NCBI RefSeq assembly: GCF_014204795.1
Contig: NZ_JACHMB010000001.1
Coordinates: forward strand, 10,180,501-10,244,500
Direction: 5' to 3'
From: Nonomuraea jabiensis
GTDB taxonomy: Bacteria > Actinomycetota > Actinomycetes > Streptosporangiales > Streptosporangiaceae
DNA length: 64,000 nucleotides
In this document: in pieces, positions 24,996 through 32,596 of the stretch
Layout: each line of letters begins with the position of its first letter
How positions within the stretch are numbered: the first letter of the stretch is position 1
The notes under the pieces: model-generated
The model's input: only the letters and a program-made list of their open reading frames with translations
The model's database searches: none
What the model was told of the DNA's origin: nothing
Translations under genes and position numbers: made by a program

Positions 24996-27088
24996 TCCAC
25001 GGCGGCCAGGCGGGCCCTCAACGTCCCGGCCCTGGGCAGGTTGCCCGAGGCCAGGCAGGTCGACAGGGCCCGCCGCAGGCAGTCCGCCGCCTCCTCGCGG
25101 TCGCCGCGCTCCTCGGCCAGCTCCGCCAGGAGCTCCCACGCCTGGGTCTCCTTCACCGGCACGCGGCACTCGCGCGTGAGCTCCGCGGCGGCCCGCGCCG
25201 ACCGGGTCGCGTCGGCGGGGCGGCCGAGCCCGCGTTGGGCCCTGGCCAGTTCCAGGTGGATGCGCCCCTGGCTGAGCGCGTCTCCGGCGGCGGCCATGAG
25301 GGGCAGGGCGCGGCCGAGCGCGGCCGCCGCCTCGCCGTGCCGGCCGGCGTCCAGGTGGGCGAGGCCGAGGTGGTACTGCTGCATGCCGACCCCTCGGCCG
25401 TTGCCCGCCCGCTCGTGGATGGCCGAGGCCGCGGCGAAGCTCTCGGCTGCCGCGTCGGGCTCCCCGCGAACGAGGGCGGCCCGGCCCAGCGACTCCAGGA
25501 TCACCGCCTCCATCCTCGGGTCGCCGGACGCGCGGGCCGCTCGCCGGGCCCGTACGAGCTGGTCACGAGCCTGGTCGAGCTCCCCCAGCATCAGCTGGGC
25601 GCGGGCCGCCTGGTTGCGCATCCTCGCCTCCACGGCGGGATCCGCCAGGCGGAGCGCGGCTTCCACCCCCAGAGCGTTGGCCTCGGCGCAGTCGGCGTGA
25701 TAGCCGCGATCGTGGTGCAGCGGCCAGAGCGCCTCGGCCAGCTGCCAGACGATCTCGTCCCATTCGCGGGCGGCGGCGGCGCGCAGCACCGCCAGCAGGT
25801 CGGCACGTTCGGCGTCCAGCCAGTCGAGGGCTTCGCCACGCGAGGCGAACGACCAGCCGGCGCCGGAAAGCCGTTCGCCGTGGTCGGCCAGCCGCAGCCT
25901 CCTGCCCATCGCGGCGTCGGCGGCGGCCGCCCCGGTCAGGTACCACTCCGCCGCCCGCCGCAGCGCCGACTCCCGCTCCTCGGGCGGCTCCGCGCTCCGC
26001 GCACGACGGGCCGCGTGCAGGCGGACGAGGTCATGCATCCGGTAGCGGTCCTGCGCGAACTCCTCCACCAGATGCGCGTCGAGCAGCAGGTCCAGCGCCT
26101 GGGCCGGCTCGCCGTCCAGCACGGCGGCCGCGAGCCCCGGGCTGAACGCGCTGCCCGGCAGCACGCCGAGCAGCCGGTAGAGCCGGGCCGCGCTCTCCGG
26201 CAACCCCTCGTAGACCGCCTCGAAGAACGCGTCCACGAACACCCCGCCCTCCGCGGCCGCCCGGTCGAGCCGCCGTCCGGCCTCGGCCAGGTCCCGGATC
26301 AGCCGCTCGAGCGACCACGCCGGGTGCCGCAGCAGCTGCGCGCCGGCCATCCGCAGCGCGATCGGCAGCCCGCCGCACAGCCGCACCAGCTCGACGGCGT
26401 GCGTACGCTGCCCGGCGACTCGTTCCTCCCCGACCATCCCGGCCAGCAGCCGCAGCCCCTGCTCGGCGTCCAGCGGGCCGATCGTGATGGGCACCGCGCC
26501 CTCGGCGAGCAGCCCGCGCAGCTGGCGGTGGCTGGTCACCACCACGGCGCTGCCGGGCGAGGCCGGGCACAGCGGCGTCACCTCCGCGGCGTGCTCCGCG
26601 TCGTCCACCAGCACGAGCAGCCGCGACCCCGCCGTCATCGAGCGGAACATCGCCGCCCGCTCCGGCAGCTCCTCCGGGATCCAGCTCTCGTGCACGCCGA
26701 GCGCCCGCAGGAAGGCGGCGAGGACGTCGCTCACCCCGCTCGCCCCGCCGTGCCGCAACGCCCCGAGGTCCACGTAGAGCTGGCCGTCGCTGAAGCGCTC
26801 CCGCGCCTGGTGGGCCCAGCGCCGCCCGACGGCGCTCGTGCCCACTCCCTTCAGGCCGCTGACGACCGCCACGGCGGGACCGTCGGCGAGGTGCCGGTCG
26901 AGCAACGACAGCTCGAACGTCCTGTTGACGAAGCCGGGCGGCTCCGCGGGCACCTGCCGGGGGACCCGGGCGGGAGCGGCGGGCGGGGCGGCGATGTTGA
27001 TGACGCCGACGTCCGCGGCCTGCACCACCGCACCAGCCACCTGCCCGGAGAGCTCATTGCGGACAATTCCGCCCCCTTCGGCGCTCAC
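24986..27088 (-). CDS. STAND (NB-ARC) ATPase with TPR repeats and N-terminal RHIM-like motif
   Basis: 700 aa from GTG 27088, which has a GAGG site; an upstream ATG at 27172 has none and adds 28 atypical residues. The first 35 residues contain RNELSGQVAGAVVQAADVG, resembling the Q-centred amyloid signalling motifs of actinobacterial NLRs. Next come an NB-ARC domain (P-loop-like GLKGVGTSA at about 78, Walker B LLVLVDDA, sensor VVVTS, GLP motif CGGLPIALR, MHD motif RMHDLVRLH) and about 250 residues of TPR-like helices. The P-loop Lys is replaced by Thr. There is no SARP DNA-binding domain. Divergent from the small gene at 27263, which carries a matching motif at its C-terminus. Confidence 0.85.
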   Translation of the reverse strand: MSAEGGGIVRNELSGQVAGAVVQAADVGVINIAAPPAAPARVPRQVPAEPPGFVNRTFELSLLDRHLADGPAVAVVSGLKGVGTSAVGRRWAHQARERFSDGQLYVDLGALRHGGASGVSDVLAAFLRALGVHESWIPEELPERAAMFRSMTAGSRLLVLVDDAEHAAEVTPLCPASPGSAVVVTSHRQLRGLLAEGAVPITIGPLDAEQGLRLLAGMVGEERVAGQRTHAVELVRLCGGLPIALRMAGAQLLRHPAWSLERLIRDLAEAGRRLDRAAAEGGVFVDAFFEAVYEGLPESAARLYRLLGVLPGSAFSPGLAAAVLDGEPAQALDLLLDAHLVEEFAQDRYRMHDLVRLHAARRARSAEPPEERESALRRAAEWYLTGAAAADAAMGRRLRLADHGERLSGAGWSFASRGEALDWLDAERADLLAVLRAAAAREWDEIVWQLAEALWPLHHDRGYHADCAEANALGVEAALRLADPAVEARMRNQAARAQLMLGELDQARDQLVRARRAARASGDPRMEAVILESLGRAALVRGEPDAAAESFAAASAIHERAGNGRGVGMQQYHLGLAHLDAGRHGEAAAALGRALPLMAAAGDALSQGRIHLELARAQRGLGRPADATRSARAAAELTRECRVPVKETQAWELLAELAEERGDREEAADCLRRALSTCLASGNLPRAGTLRARLAAVDQP

Positions 27089-27262
27089 CACGCCCGCCTC
27101 GCCCTTGAACGCTCTTCGCCGGTCACGATTCAGGAGTGTTCCCCGGGCCGGGACGGCGGCACGGGGAGCCATAACCGATCGGCATGAGTGTCCGTGCCGG
27201 GCCCGCCCGGCCCGGTGCGGATCTACGCTCGTAGGACACCTCTCACACGCGAAAGAGGAGCG

Positions 27263-27661
27263 ATGGATCCGAGTGTCATCGCCACCTTGACGGCGGTGGT
27301 CTCCGCCGTCGTCGGAGGCGCCGCGGGCGAGGCCGGCAAGAGCGCATGGGGCTCGCTGACGGCCCTCGTGCGGCGGCGGTTCGGCACGGATGCCGCCGTC
27401 ACGGCCGCCCTGGAGCAGGCTGACACGAGGTCACCGGAGGAGACCACGCGCATCCTGGTGGACCAGGCGCACGCGGACGCCGAGTTCGAGCGATCGCTGG
27501 CCGACTGGGCCGGCGAGACGGCCCGGCTCCTCCAGTACAAGCACGACGTCAGCAACACCATCGGCGGCGACGCGCGCATCACCGGCACGGTCATCCAGGC
27601 CGGCGACATCTCCGGCTCCGTCAACCTCGGCACGCCAGGTCCGCCCGAACGCCGGGGGTAG
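27263..27661 (+). CDS. Small putative effector with C-terminal RHIM-like amyloid motif
   Basis: 132 aa. An Ala/Gly-rich helical N-terminal segment (VVSAVVGGAAGEAGKSAWGS) and an acidic helical middle are followed by residues 97-123, which contain GTVIQAGDISGSVNLG, the Q-x-G core typical of bacterial RHIM/PP-like signalling motifs. ATG 27263 is chosen because of the excellent GAAAGAGGAG site. It is divergent from the STAND ATPase with 174 bp between starts. The N-terminal part resembles short Bell-type domains found in actinobacterial NLR-associated effectors. That likeness is from memory and not tested. Confidence 0.7.
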   Translation: MDPSVIATLTAVVSAVVGGAAGEAGKSAWGSLTALVRRRFGTDAAVTAALEQADTRSPEETTRILVDQAHADAEFERSLADWAGETARLLQYKHDVSNTIGGDARITGTVIQAGDISGSVNLGTPGPPERRG

Positions 27662-27718
27662 GGCGGCCGCTGGTTCAGTGATAGGCCGGTGACTGTTCGG
27701 CGTCGGCCGGGGCAGTCC

Positions 27719-27820
27719 ATGGTCATGATGGATGAGGGTCTCGTCTTACTGGTGGCCTGGGGGCAGTATCTCGCCCTGCTGGGCGTGCTCGCGTACGTGC
27801 TGCTGCGGCGGCGCGCATGA
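27719..27820 (+). CDS. 33-aa single-pass membrane peptide
   Basis: An open frame of 33 codons encodes one hydrophobic helix (LVLLVAWGQYLALLGVLAYVLL) followed by RRRA, an N-out/C-in arrangement by the positive-inside rule. Its stop overlaps the next start as ATGA, the same coupling used by the following four genes, and third positions are G/C-rich. No clear ribosome site; ATG 27725 or 27728 are alternatives. Function unknown. Confidence 0.45.
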   Translation: MVMMDEGLVLLVAWGQYLALLGVLAYVLLRRRA

Positions 27821-28248
27821 GGCGCGTATGGGCGCTCGTGCTGGTGGGGCTGCTCGTGCCGGGGTGTTCGAGTCCCGCGTGGGACGACCATGACTACGAG
27901 CTGAAAGCGGCCGCGTCGGCGGAGGCCGTCGGCTCGACGGTCGAGGCGGTGCGGCTGGCCGTCGGCGGGGGCGGGCGGCTGACGCGACCGTACCTGACGG
28001 TGCTGCTGACGAACGCGGCCGAGCAGGTGCAGAGCGTCAACGACCAGTTCGGGGCCGTGCAGCCGCCGTCGAAGGGGGCCGAGGCGCTGGGCGGGCGGTT
28101 ACTGGAGATCGGCGACCGGGCCGAGAAGGCCGTCTCCAAGCTGCTGGTGCAGGTCAGGCGCGACCGCGTCGAGGATCCGGCCGCGGCGGCGCGAGAGCTG
28201 GCCGGGCTGGGCGAGAGCCTGCGGCGGTTCCAGGACGAGCACGAATGA
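27817..28248 (+). CDS. Putative small lipoprotein
   Basis: 143 aa. A short signal peptide ends in lipobox LVPGCSS, so it is probably a membrane-anchored extracellular lipoprotein. The mature part is alpha-helical and charged, with no motif I recognise. It is translationally coupled on both sides (ATGA overlap with the 33-aa peptide and with the transporter gene), which suggests a role with the Nramp-type transporter. Confidence 0.75.
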   Translation: MRRVWALVLVGLLVPGCSSPAWDDHDYELKAAASAEAVGSTVEAVRLAVGGGGRLTRPYLTVLLTNAAEQVQSVNDQFGAVQPPSKGAEALGGRLLEIGDRAEKAVSKLLVQVRRDRVEDPAAAARELAGLGESLRRFQDEHE

Positions 28249-29474
28249 ACCGGTTCCTGGGCATCACGCTGGGCATCCTCACCGCGATCGGCGGCTTCGT
28301 GGACATCGGCGACCTGGTCGCCAACGCCCTGGTGGGATCGCGGTTCGGCATGTCGCTGGCGTGGGTGGTGCTGCTGGGGGTGCTGGGCATCTGCGTGTTC
28401 GCCGAGATGTCGGGCCGGATCGCGGCGGTCTCGGGGCGGGCGGTGTTCGACCTGGTACGCGAGCGGCTCGGCCCGAAGGCGGGGCTGGCGAACCTGGGCG
28501 CGTCGTTCTTCATCCTGGCGATGACGGTGGCGGCCGAGATCGGCGGCGCGGCGCTGGCCCTGGAGCTGGCCACCGGCGTCAACTACCTGCTGTGGGTGCC
28601 GGCCGTGGCGTTCGCGGCGTGGCTGGTGATGTGGCGGGTGCGGTTCGAGACGCTGGAGCGCGTCTTCGGGCTGGCCGGGCTCGCGCTGGTGATCTTCGTC
28701 GTCGCGCTGTGGCAGCTCGGTCCCGACTGGGGGGAGCTGTGGCGCCAGGCCAGCCAGCCCGCGCCGCCGCCGGACGAGGGGCTGCCCACCTACTTCTATT
28801 ACGCGATCGCGCTGCTGGGCGGGGCCATGACCCCGTACGAGGTGTTCTTCTTCTCCTCCGGCGGCGTGGAGGAGAAGTGGACCCGCCGTGACCTGCCGGT
28901 CTCCCGGGCGAACGTGCTGATCGGCTTCCCGCTCGGCGGGCTGCTGTCGCTGGCGATCGCGGCGTGCGCGGCCACCGTGTTCCTGCCGGTCCACGTGCAG
29001 GTGGACTCGCTGGACCAGATGGTGCTGCCGGTCGCGCTCGGGGCCGGGCAGATCGGGCTGGCGCTGGTGATCCTCGGCGTGTTCGCGGCCACGCTCGGCG
29101 CGACGCTCGAAGTGGCGCTGTCGTCGGGCTACTGCCTGAGTCAGTATTTCGGCTGGCAGTGGGGCAAGCGGGTGCGCCCGCGCGAAGCGGGCCGCTTCCA
29201 CGCCACGGTGCTCATCGTGATGATCGTGTCGACCGCGCTGATCCTGACCAGCATCGACCCGATCATGGTGACCGAGTACTCGCTGGTGTTCTCGGCGGCG
29301 GCGCTGCCGCTGACGTACCTGCCGGTGCTGATGATCGCCAACGATCGGGACTACATGGGGGACAAGGTGAACGGCGTCTTCTCCAACACCCTGGGCACGG
29401 TCTTCATGATCCTTCTCGTCGCGGTGTCGATCGCCGCCATCCCTCTCATGCTGGCCACGAAGGCGGGCCAATGA
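28245..29474 (+). CDS. Atypical Nramp-family metal-ion transporter
   Basis: 409 aa with about 11 transmembrane helices and Nramp/LeuT-like topology. The metal-site motifs are changed: TM1, normally DPGN, reads D20-I-G-D23 in GGFVDIGDLV, and TM6, normally AMPH, reads GGAMTPYE. The Asp and a Met near the site remain, but the second acidic residue in TM1 could alter ion choice, as in Nramp-related Mg transporters. Substrate is therefore open. It sits in a five-gene coupled operon with a lipoprotein and two PRC-barrel-like proteins, not next to the iron-controlled genes. Confidence 0.8.
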   Translation: MNRFLGITLGILTAIGGFVDIGDLVANALVGSRFGMSLAWVVLLGVLGICVFAEMSGRIAAVSGRAVFDLVRERLGPKAGLANLGASFFILAMTVAAEIGGAALALELATGVNYLLWVPAVAFAAWLVMWRVRFETLERVFGLAGLALVIFVVALWQLGPDWGELWRQASQPAPPPDEGLPTYFYYAIALLGGAMTPYEVFFFSSGGVEEKWTRRDLPVSRANVLIGFPLGGLLSLAIAACAATVFLPVHVQVDSLDQMVLPVALGAGQIGLALVILGVFAATLGATLEVALSSGYCLSQYFGWQWGKRVRPREAGRFHATVLIVMIVSTALILTSIDPIMVTEYSLVFSAAALPLTYLPVLMIANDRDYMGDKVNGVFSNTLGTVFMILLVAVSIAAIPLMLATKAGQ

Positions 29475-29848
29475 CGACAGCACGCGTCCTGCACGCCCAG
29501 TTGCACCTGCTCGACCGGCAGGTGGTGCACGACCGCGACGGCCGCCTGGTGTGCAAGGTCGACGATCTGGAGCTGGCCTTCGACGAGCAGGGCCGTCCGT
29601 ACGTCACCGCGATCCTCATGGGCCCGCTCGCGCTCGGGCCGCGCATCGGCGGGGTGCTCGGCAGGCTCATGACAGGCGTCGCCCGCCTGCTCGGCGCCCA
29701 GGCCCCGCCCCGCATCCCCATGGAGGACGTCAGCCGCGTCGCCAGTGCCGTACACGTCGGCGGCGACCTGGCCCGGCCCGCGCTCGAACGCTGGGTCCGC
29801 ACCCACCTCGTCGAACCCATCCCCGGAGCCTGGCATGAGACTGAGTGA
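29471..29848 (+). CDS. PRC-barrel-like protein A
   Basis: 125 aa. It contains VVHDRDGRLVCKVDDLELAF and a beta-rich continuation to RIPMEDVSRVASAVHV, typical of PRC-barrel-like domains (small beta-barrels that bind partners, as in RimM and photosynthetic reaction centres). ATG 29471 lies in the stop of the transporter gene (ATGA). No membrane segment. Probably a cytosolic partner of the transporter; that role is inferred from coupling only. Confidence 0.65.
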   Translation: MTTARVLHAQLHLLDRQVVHDRDGRLVCKVDDLELAFDEQGRPYVTAILMGPLALGPRIGGVLGRLMTGVARLLGAQAPPRIPMEDVSRVASAVHVGGDLARPALERWVRTHLVEPIPGAWHETE

Positions 29849-30194
29849 CCTGCTCGCCCGCCCGGTCCGCGACAGCTCCGGCCAGGCCGTCGGCCAGGTG
29901 GCCGACGTGCGCCTGGTGCAGGACGGGCCGCTGCTCCGGCAGGTCCACCACGCCTTCCGCGTGGCCGGCCTGATCGTCGTGACCCGCCACACCGGACGGC
30001 TGTTCGGCTACGAACGGGGGCCGGCCATCAAGGGCCCCTGGCTGGTCAGGATGCTGCTCAAGGTGCTGCACCGCAACACCCGCTACGTCCCGTGGGAGCA
30101 CGTCGACAGGATCGACGAGGCCGGCATCCTGCTCCGCGTCCCCCTGCGCGAAGTGCCTTCGGTCCATGACCTCTACCAGGAGAGCAACCCCTGA
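29835..30194 (+). CDS. PRC-barrel-like protein B
   Basis: 119 aa. It starts MRLSDLLARPVRDSSGQAVG followed by VADVRLVQDGP, a clear PRC-barrel opening, and ends with PWEHVDRIDEAGILLRVP, the second half of the barrel. It overlaps protein A by 14 nt. The two proteins appear to be diverged copies. Last gene of the operon, convergent with the gas-vesicle operon and only 7 bp away. Confidence 0.75.
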   Translation: MRLSDLLARPVRDSSGQAVGQVADVRLVQDGPLLRQVHHAFRVAGLIVVTRHTGRLFGYERGPAIKGPWLVRMLLKVLHRNTRYVPWEHVDRIDEAGILLRVPLREVPSVHDLYQESNP

Positions 30195-30201
30195 TCCGGG
30201 G

Positions 30202-30531
30202 TCAGCGGTCCTCGGGGAGGAGCGTGCCGAGCGGCCCGAGGTCGAGGTTCAGATCGGCCGGCGACAGGTCGAAGCGCTCGCACAGCTCGGTCATGGCCTC
30301 CTCCAGCCGCATCAACGTCACGCCCAGCACCTCGACCTGCTCGTCCGACAGGTCGCCCTGCTCCATCCGCCGCACGCACTGCCGCTCCACGAGCTGGCGC
30401 ACCAGCTCGACCAGGGTGAGGACGAGGCGTGACAGGTCGCGTTCCACCGCTTCCCGGTCGGCTTCGATGCGCAGGCGGCTGGATCGCGCCTCCCGCACCC
30501 GGGTGGCCGGCTCATTCCCAGGGCTCGCCAT
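30202..30531 (-). CDS. gvpK: Gas vesicle protein GvpK
   Basis: 109 aa, last gene of the gas-vesicle operon. Diagnostic GvpK sequence: LVLTLVELVRQLVERQC, RMEQGDLSDEQVEVLG, LMRLEEAMTELCERF and the C-terminal NLDLGPLG. GvpK is a conserved accessory protein needed for gas-vesicle assembly. It overlaps gvpS by 20 nt. Confidence 0.95.
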   Translation of the reverse strand: MASPGNEPATRVREARSSRLRIEADREAVERDLSRLVLTLVELVRQLVERQCVRRMEQGDLSDEQVEVLGVTLMRLEEAMTELCERFDLSPADLNLDLGPLGTLLPEDR

Positions 30532-30751
30532 CGACGCCCCCGAAAGTGTCGGATTCGCGGATCGACATGATCAGCGCGCGGACGGAGATGCGTACCAGGT
30601 CGATGTCCGCGATGGACAGGACGAGATCCCCGCTCACCACCACGCCGCCGGCCAGCAGCCGGTCCAGCAGGTCGACCAGGGCCACCCGCTCCGCCGGCAG
30701 GCGCTCCTCCGCGGCCAGGACGGCGCCGCGCGGTGGCGCGTCGTGGGTCAT
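30512..30751 (-). CDS. gvpS: Gas vesicle protein GvpS (GvpA/J/M-related)
   Basis: 79 aa of the GvpA superfamily: ERVALVDLLDRLLAGGVVVSGDLVLSIADIDLVRISVRALIMS. It has the small amphipathic core (helix-strand-strand-helix) of shell-type proteins, but with SIADIDLVRI instead of the GvpA sequence. It is an actinobacterial minor component between gvpL and gvpK and overlaps both. Exact shell role is unknown. Confidence 0.9.
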   Translation of the reverse strand: MTHDAPPRGAVLAAEERLPAERVALVDLLDRLLAGGVVVSGDLVLSIADIDLVRISVRALIMSIRESDTFGGVDGEPWE

Positions 30752-31527
30752 CGCGGACCTCCCTCCTCCAGGACCGTGAACGAGTACGGCGCCCAGGGGC
30801 CGGTGAGCTCCAGCTCGATCCCCTGCCCGCGCAGCTCGTCCACGACCCGCGCGAACTCCTCCGCGAGCTCCTCGTCGACCAGGTAGGCGCCGTTGAGGAC
30901 CATCCACTCGTCCCGGCCGGAAAGCTGCGGGTCCTGCGCCCGATGCCGCCGGCTCGCGACCGCGACGGACCTGAGGGCGTCGTGGATGCGCTCGGCACGC
31001 GCCCCCGCGTCCCGCCACGACTCCTCGCGGGTGCGCAGGCTCGCCTGGCGCCGCTTGAGGTAGGCGGTGCCGGGACTGGCCGGCTCCTGGCCGCCCGGCT
31101 CGGGCGCCACCGGGGCGGCCTCGGTCTTGGTCACGTACGCCTTCACGCCCCACTCCTGCCGGCCCGCGACGCGGGCGAGCGTGTCTGCGAAGTCGTCGTG
31201 CCGTTCCTCCAGCAGGCGGCGGACCTGCTCCTCCCCGCTGTAGACCGTGACGAGGCGCACCGGGGCGACCGGCCCCAGCCGCGCCACCGCCTCCACCACG
31301 CGGTGGTGGGCGTGGGCGGTCGCGCCCAGCCAGTCGAGGTCCTCCATCGACCGCCGCAGCGGCTCCTCGCCGAACTGGTCCAGCGGGACGGTGCTCACGT
31401 ACGCGACCAGCCCGGACTGGGCGACGGCCCGCACGTCCCGGCCGGCCACCCCCTTCAGGCCCTGCGGGCACGGGGCGGCCACGTCGCTCGCCACCGCGTA
31501 GAGGTACGTGCCGGTGTCATCCACCAC
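30748..31527 (-). CDS. gvpL: Gas vesicle protein GvpL (GvpL/GvpF family)
   Basis: 259 aa. GvpF/L family: N-terminal TYLYAVASD, the central SGEEQVRRLLEERHDDFADTL and EWGVKAYVTK, and the C-terminal GIELELTGPWAPYSF. GTG 31527 with AAGGGA upstream is chosen; the frame continues upstream without a better start. The family forms minor assembly factors at the vesicle shell. A second paralogue, gvpF, lies four genes upstream. Confidence 0.92.
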   Translation of the reverse strand: MVDDTGTYLYAVASDVAAPCPQGLKGVAGRDVRAVAQSGLVAYVSTVPLDQFGEEPLRRSMEDLDWLGATAHAHHRVVEAVARLGPVAPVRLVTVYSGEEQVRRLLEERHDDFADTLARVAGRQEWGVKAYVTKTEAAPVAPEPGGQEPASPGTAYLKRRQASLRTREESWRDAGARAERIHDALRSVAVASRRHRAQDPQLSGRDEWMVLNGAYLVDEELAEEFARVVDELRGQGIELELTGPWAPYSFTVLEEGGPR

Positions 31528-31948
31528 GCTCGTCCCTTCTCGCCTCCGTCCTTCTGACCGGCCGGTCGTCCTCCACGGACTCGACCTCGCCCTCGATCGG
31601 CTCGATGGCACGGCGCCGCGGCCGGCCCTCCTCCAGGGCCGCGATCCGGTCGCGCAGCCGGCGGTTCTCCTCGACGAGGGCCTGGTCCTTGCCGGTGAGC
31701 CAGGGATCGTGCTCCCACCAGTCGATGCCCATCTCCCTGGCGGTGTCGACCGAGGCGATGATCAGCCGCAGCTTGATCGTGAGCAGCTCGATGTCCAGCA
31801 GGTTCACGCGGATGTCCCCGGCGATCACCACGCCCCGGTCGAGGACCCGTTCGAGGATGTCGCCCAGGTTGGCCGGCTCGCGACCCGAGGACACCGAGGA
31901 AGGGTAGGACTGGCGTCCCACGACCCCCGGCCGGTACTGCTCGGTCAT
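31517..31948 (-). CDS. gvpJ: Gas vesicle protein GvpJ (GvpA superfamily)
   Basis: 143 aa. The core NLGDILERVLDRGVVIAGDI is followed by RVNLLDIELLTIKLRLIIAS and GIDWWEHDPWL, the extended GvpA-like form assigned to GvpJ. The C-terminal 50 residues are a charged coiled-coil-like stretch with many Arg/Glu. GvpJ is usually placed at vesicle tips or early assembly. Its ATG overlaps the gvpO stop (ATGA). Confidence 0.88.
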   Translation of the reverse strand: MTEQYRPGVVGRQSYPSSVSSGREPANLGDILERVLDRGVVIAGDIRVNLLDIELLTIKLRLIIASVDTAREMGIDWWEHDPWLTGKDQALVEENRRLRDRIAALEEGRPRRRAIEPIEGEVESVEDDRPVRRTEARRDERGG

Positions 31949-32316
31949 CGCGACTCCTCCGCGTAGTCGCCGCTGCCACGCCGGTAACGTCGCAGCCTCC
32001 GGTAGGAGAGCAGATCGCCCTCCATGTCCAGTTCGGCCTCGTAGAGCGCGAGGATGTCGCCGGAGGAGGGGACGCGGCGGTCCTCGACGACCTCGACGTT
32101 GACCAGCCACCCGTCCTCCGCGGGCTTCACCCGGGTCACGCCCTCCGTCTCCCTGCCGGTCAGGTCCGCGATGTGCCGCAGCCCGTACCCGCCCGCGCTC
32201 GCGGCGGACAGGCCGCCAGGCCGGCGCTTCGGCCGTGCGGCGGTGTCGCCGGCGGGATCTCTCGAACGCGCCGGAGGCGGAACCCCCTCTTCGCGAGGCC
32301 TTCGCCTCTCAGGCAC
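31945..32316 (-). CDS. gvpO: Gas vesicle protein GvpO
   Basis: 123 aa. GvpO family: a basic disordered N-terminus, then LTGRETEGVTRVKPAEDGW, VNVEVVEDRRVPSSGDILALYE and a C-terminal Arg/Tyr-rich YRRLRRYRRGSGDY. Here it lies between gvpG and gvpJ, whereas in Streptomyces operons gvpO usually comes first, before gvpA. Start is 4 nt after the gvpG stop. Function in assembly is unclear. Confidence 0.92.
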   Translation of the reverse strand: MPERRRPREEGVPPPARSRDPAGDTAARPKRRPGGLSAASAGGYGLRHIADLTGRETEGVTRVKPAEDGWLVNVEVVEDRRVPSSGDILALYEAELDMEGDLLSYRRLRRYRRGSGDYAEESR

Positions 32317-32320
32317 AGGA

Positions 32321-32596
32321 TCACCTCCCCTCGTCCCACCGCGCCGGCCCGCCGACGCGCCCGACTGGGCCGGGGCCGCCGATCATGCCCTGCAGGACCT
32401 CCCGCGTCTGCAGGGCTTCCTCCTCCTCGGAGATCAGGCCGGCGGCCCGGGCCGCCTCGATCTCCTCCAGCCGGTGCCTGACCACCGTCGGATCGCGCAT
32501 CTCGCGCTCGACCTCTTCCTGGATCAGCTCACCGAGCCGGATCACGCCGCGCAGCGGGGCCACCGGCCAGCCGAAGAGGAGGCTGATCAGGCCCAT
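32321..32596 (-). CDS. gvpG: Gas vesicle protein GvpG
   Basis: 91 aa: MGLISLLFGWPVAPLRGVIR followed by ELIQEEVEREMRDPTVVRHR and an acidic helix EAARAAGLISEEEE, the GvpG pattern. Its ATG overlaps the gvpF stop by one base (TGATG), indicating coupling. GvpG is an assembly accessory factor. Confidence 0.93.
   Translation of the reverse strand: MGLISLLFGWPVAPLRGVIRLGELIQEEVEREMRDPTVVRHRLEEIEAARAAGLISEEEEALQTREVLQGMIGGPGPVGRVGGPARWDEGR

Noticed and set aside
27089..27172. ATG 27172 as the start of the STAND gene
   Set aside because: No ribosome site and 28 extra residues unlike the family; GTG 27088 has a GAGG site and yields the expected N-terminal motif. The longer start is not excluded.
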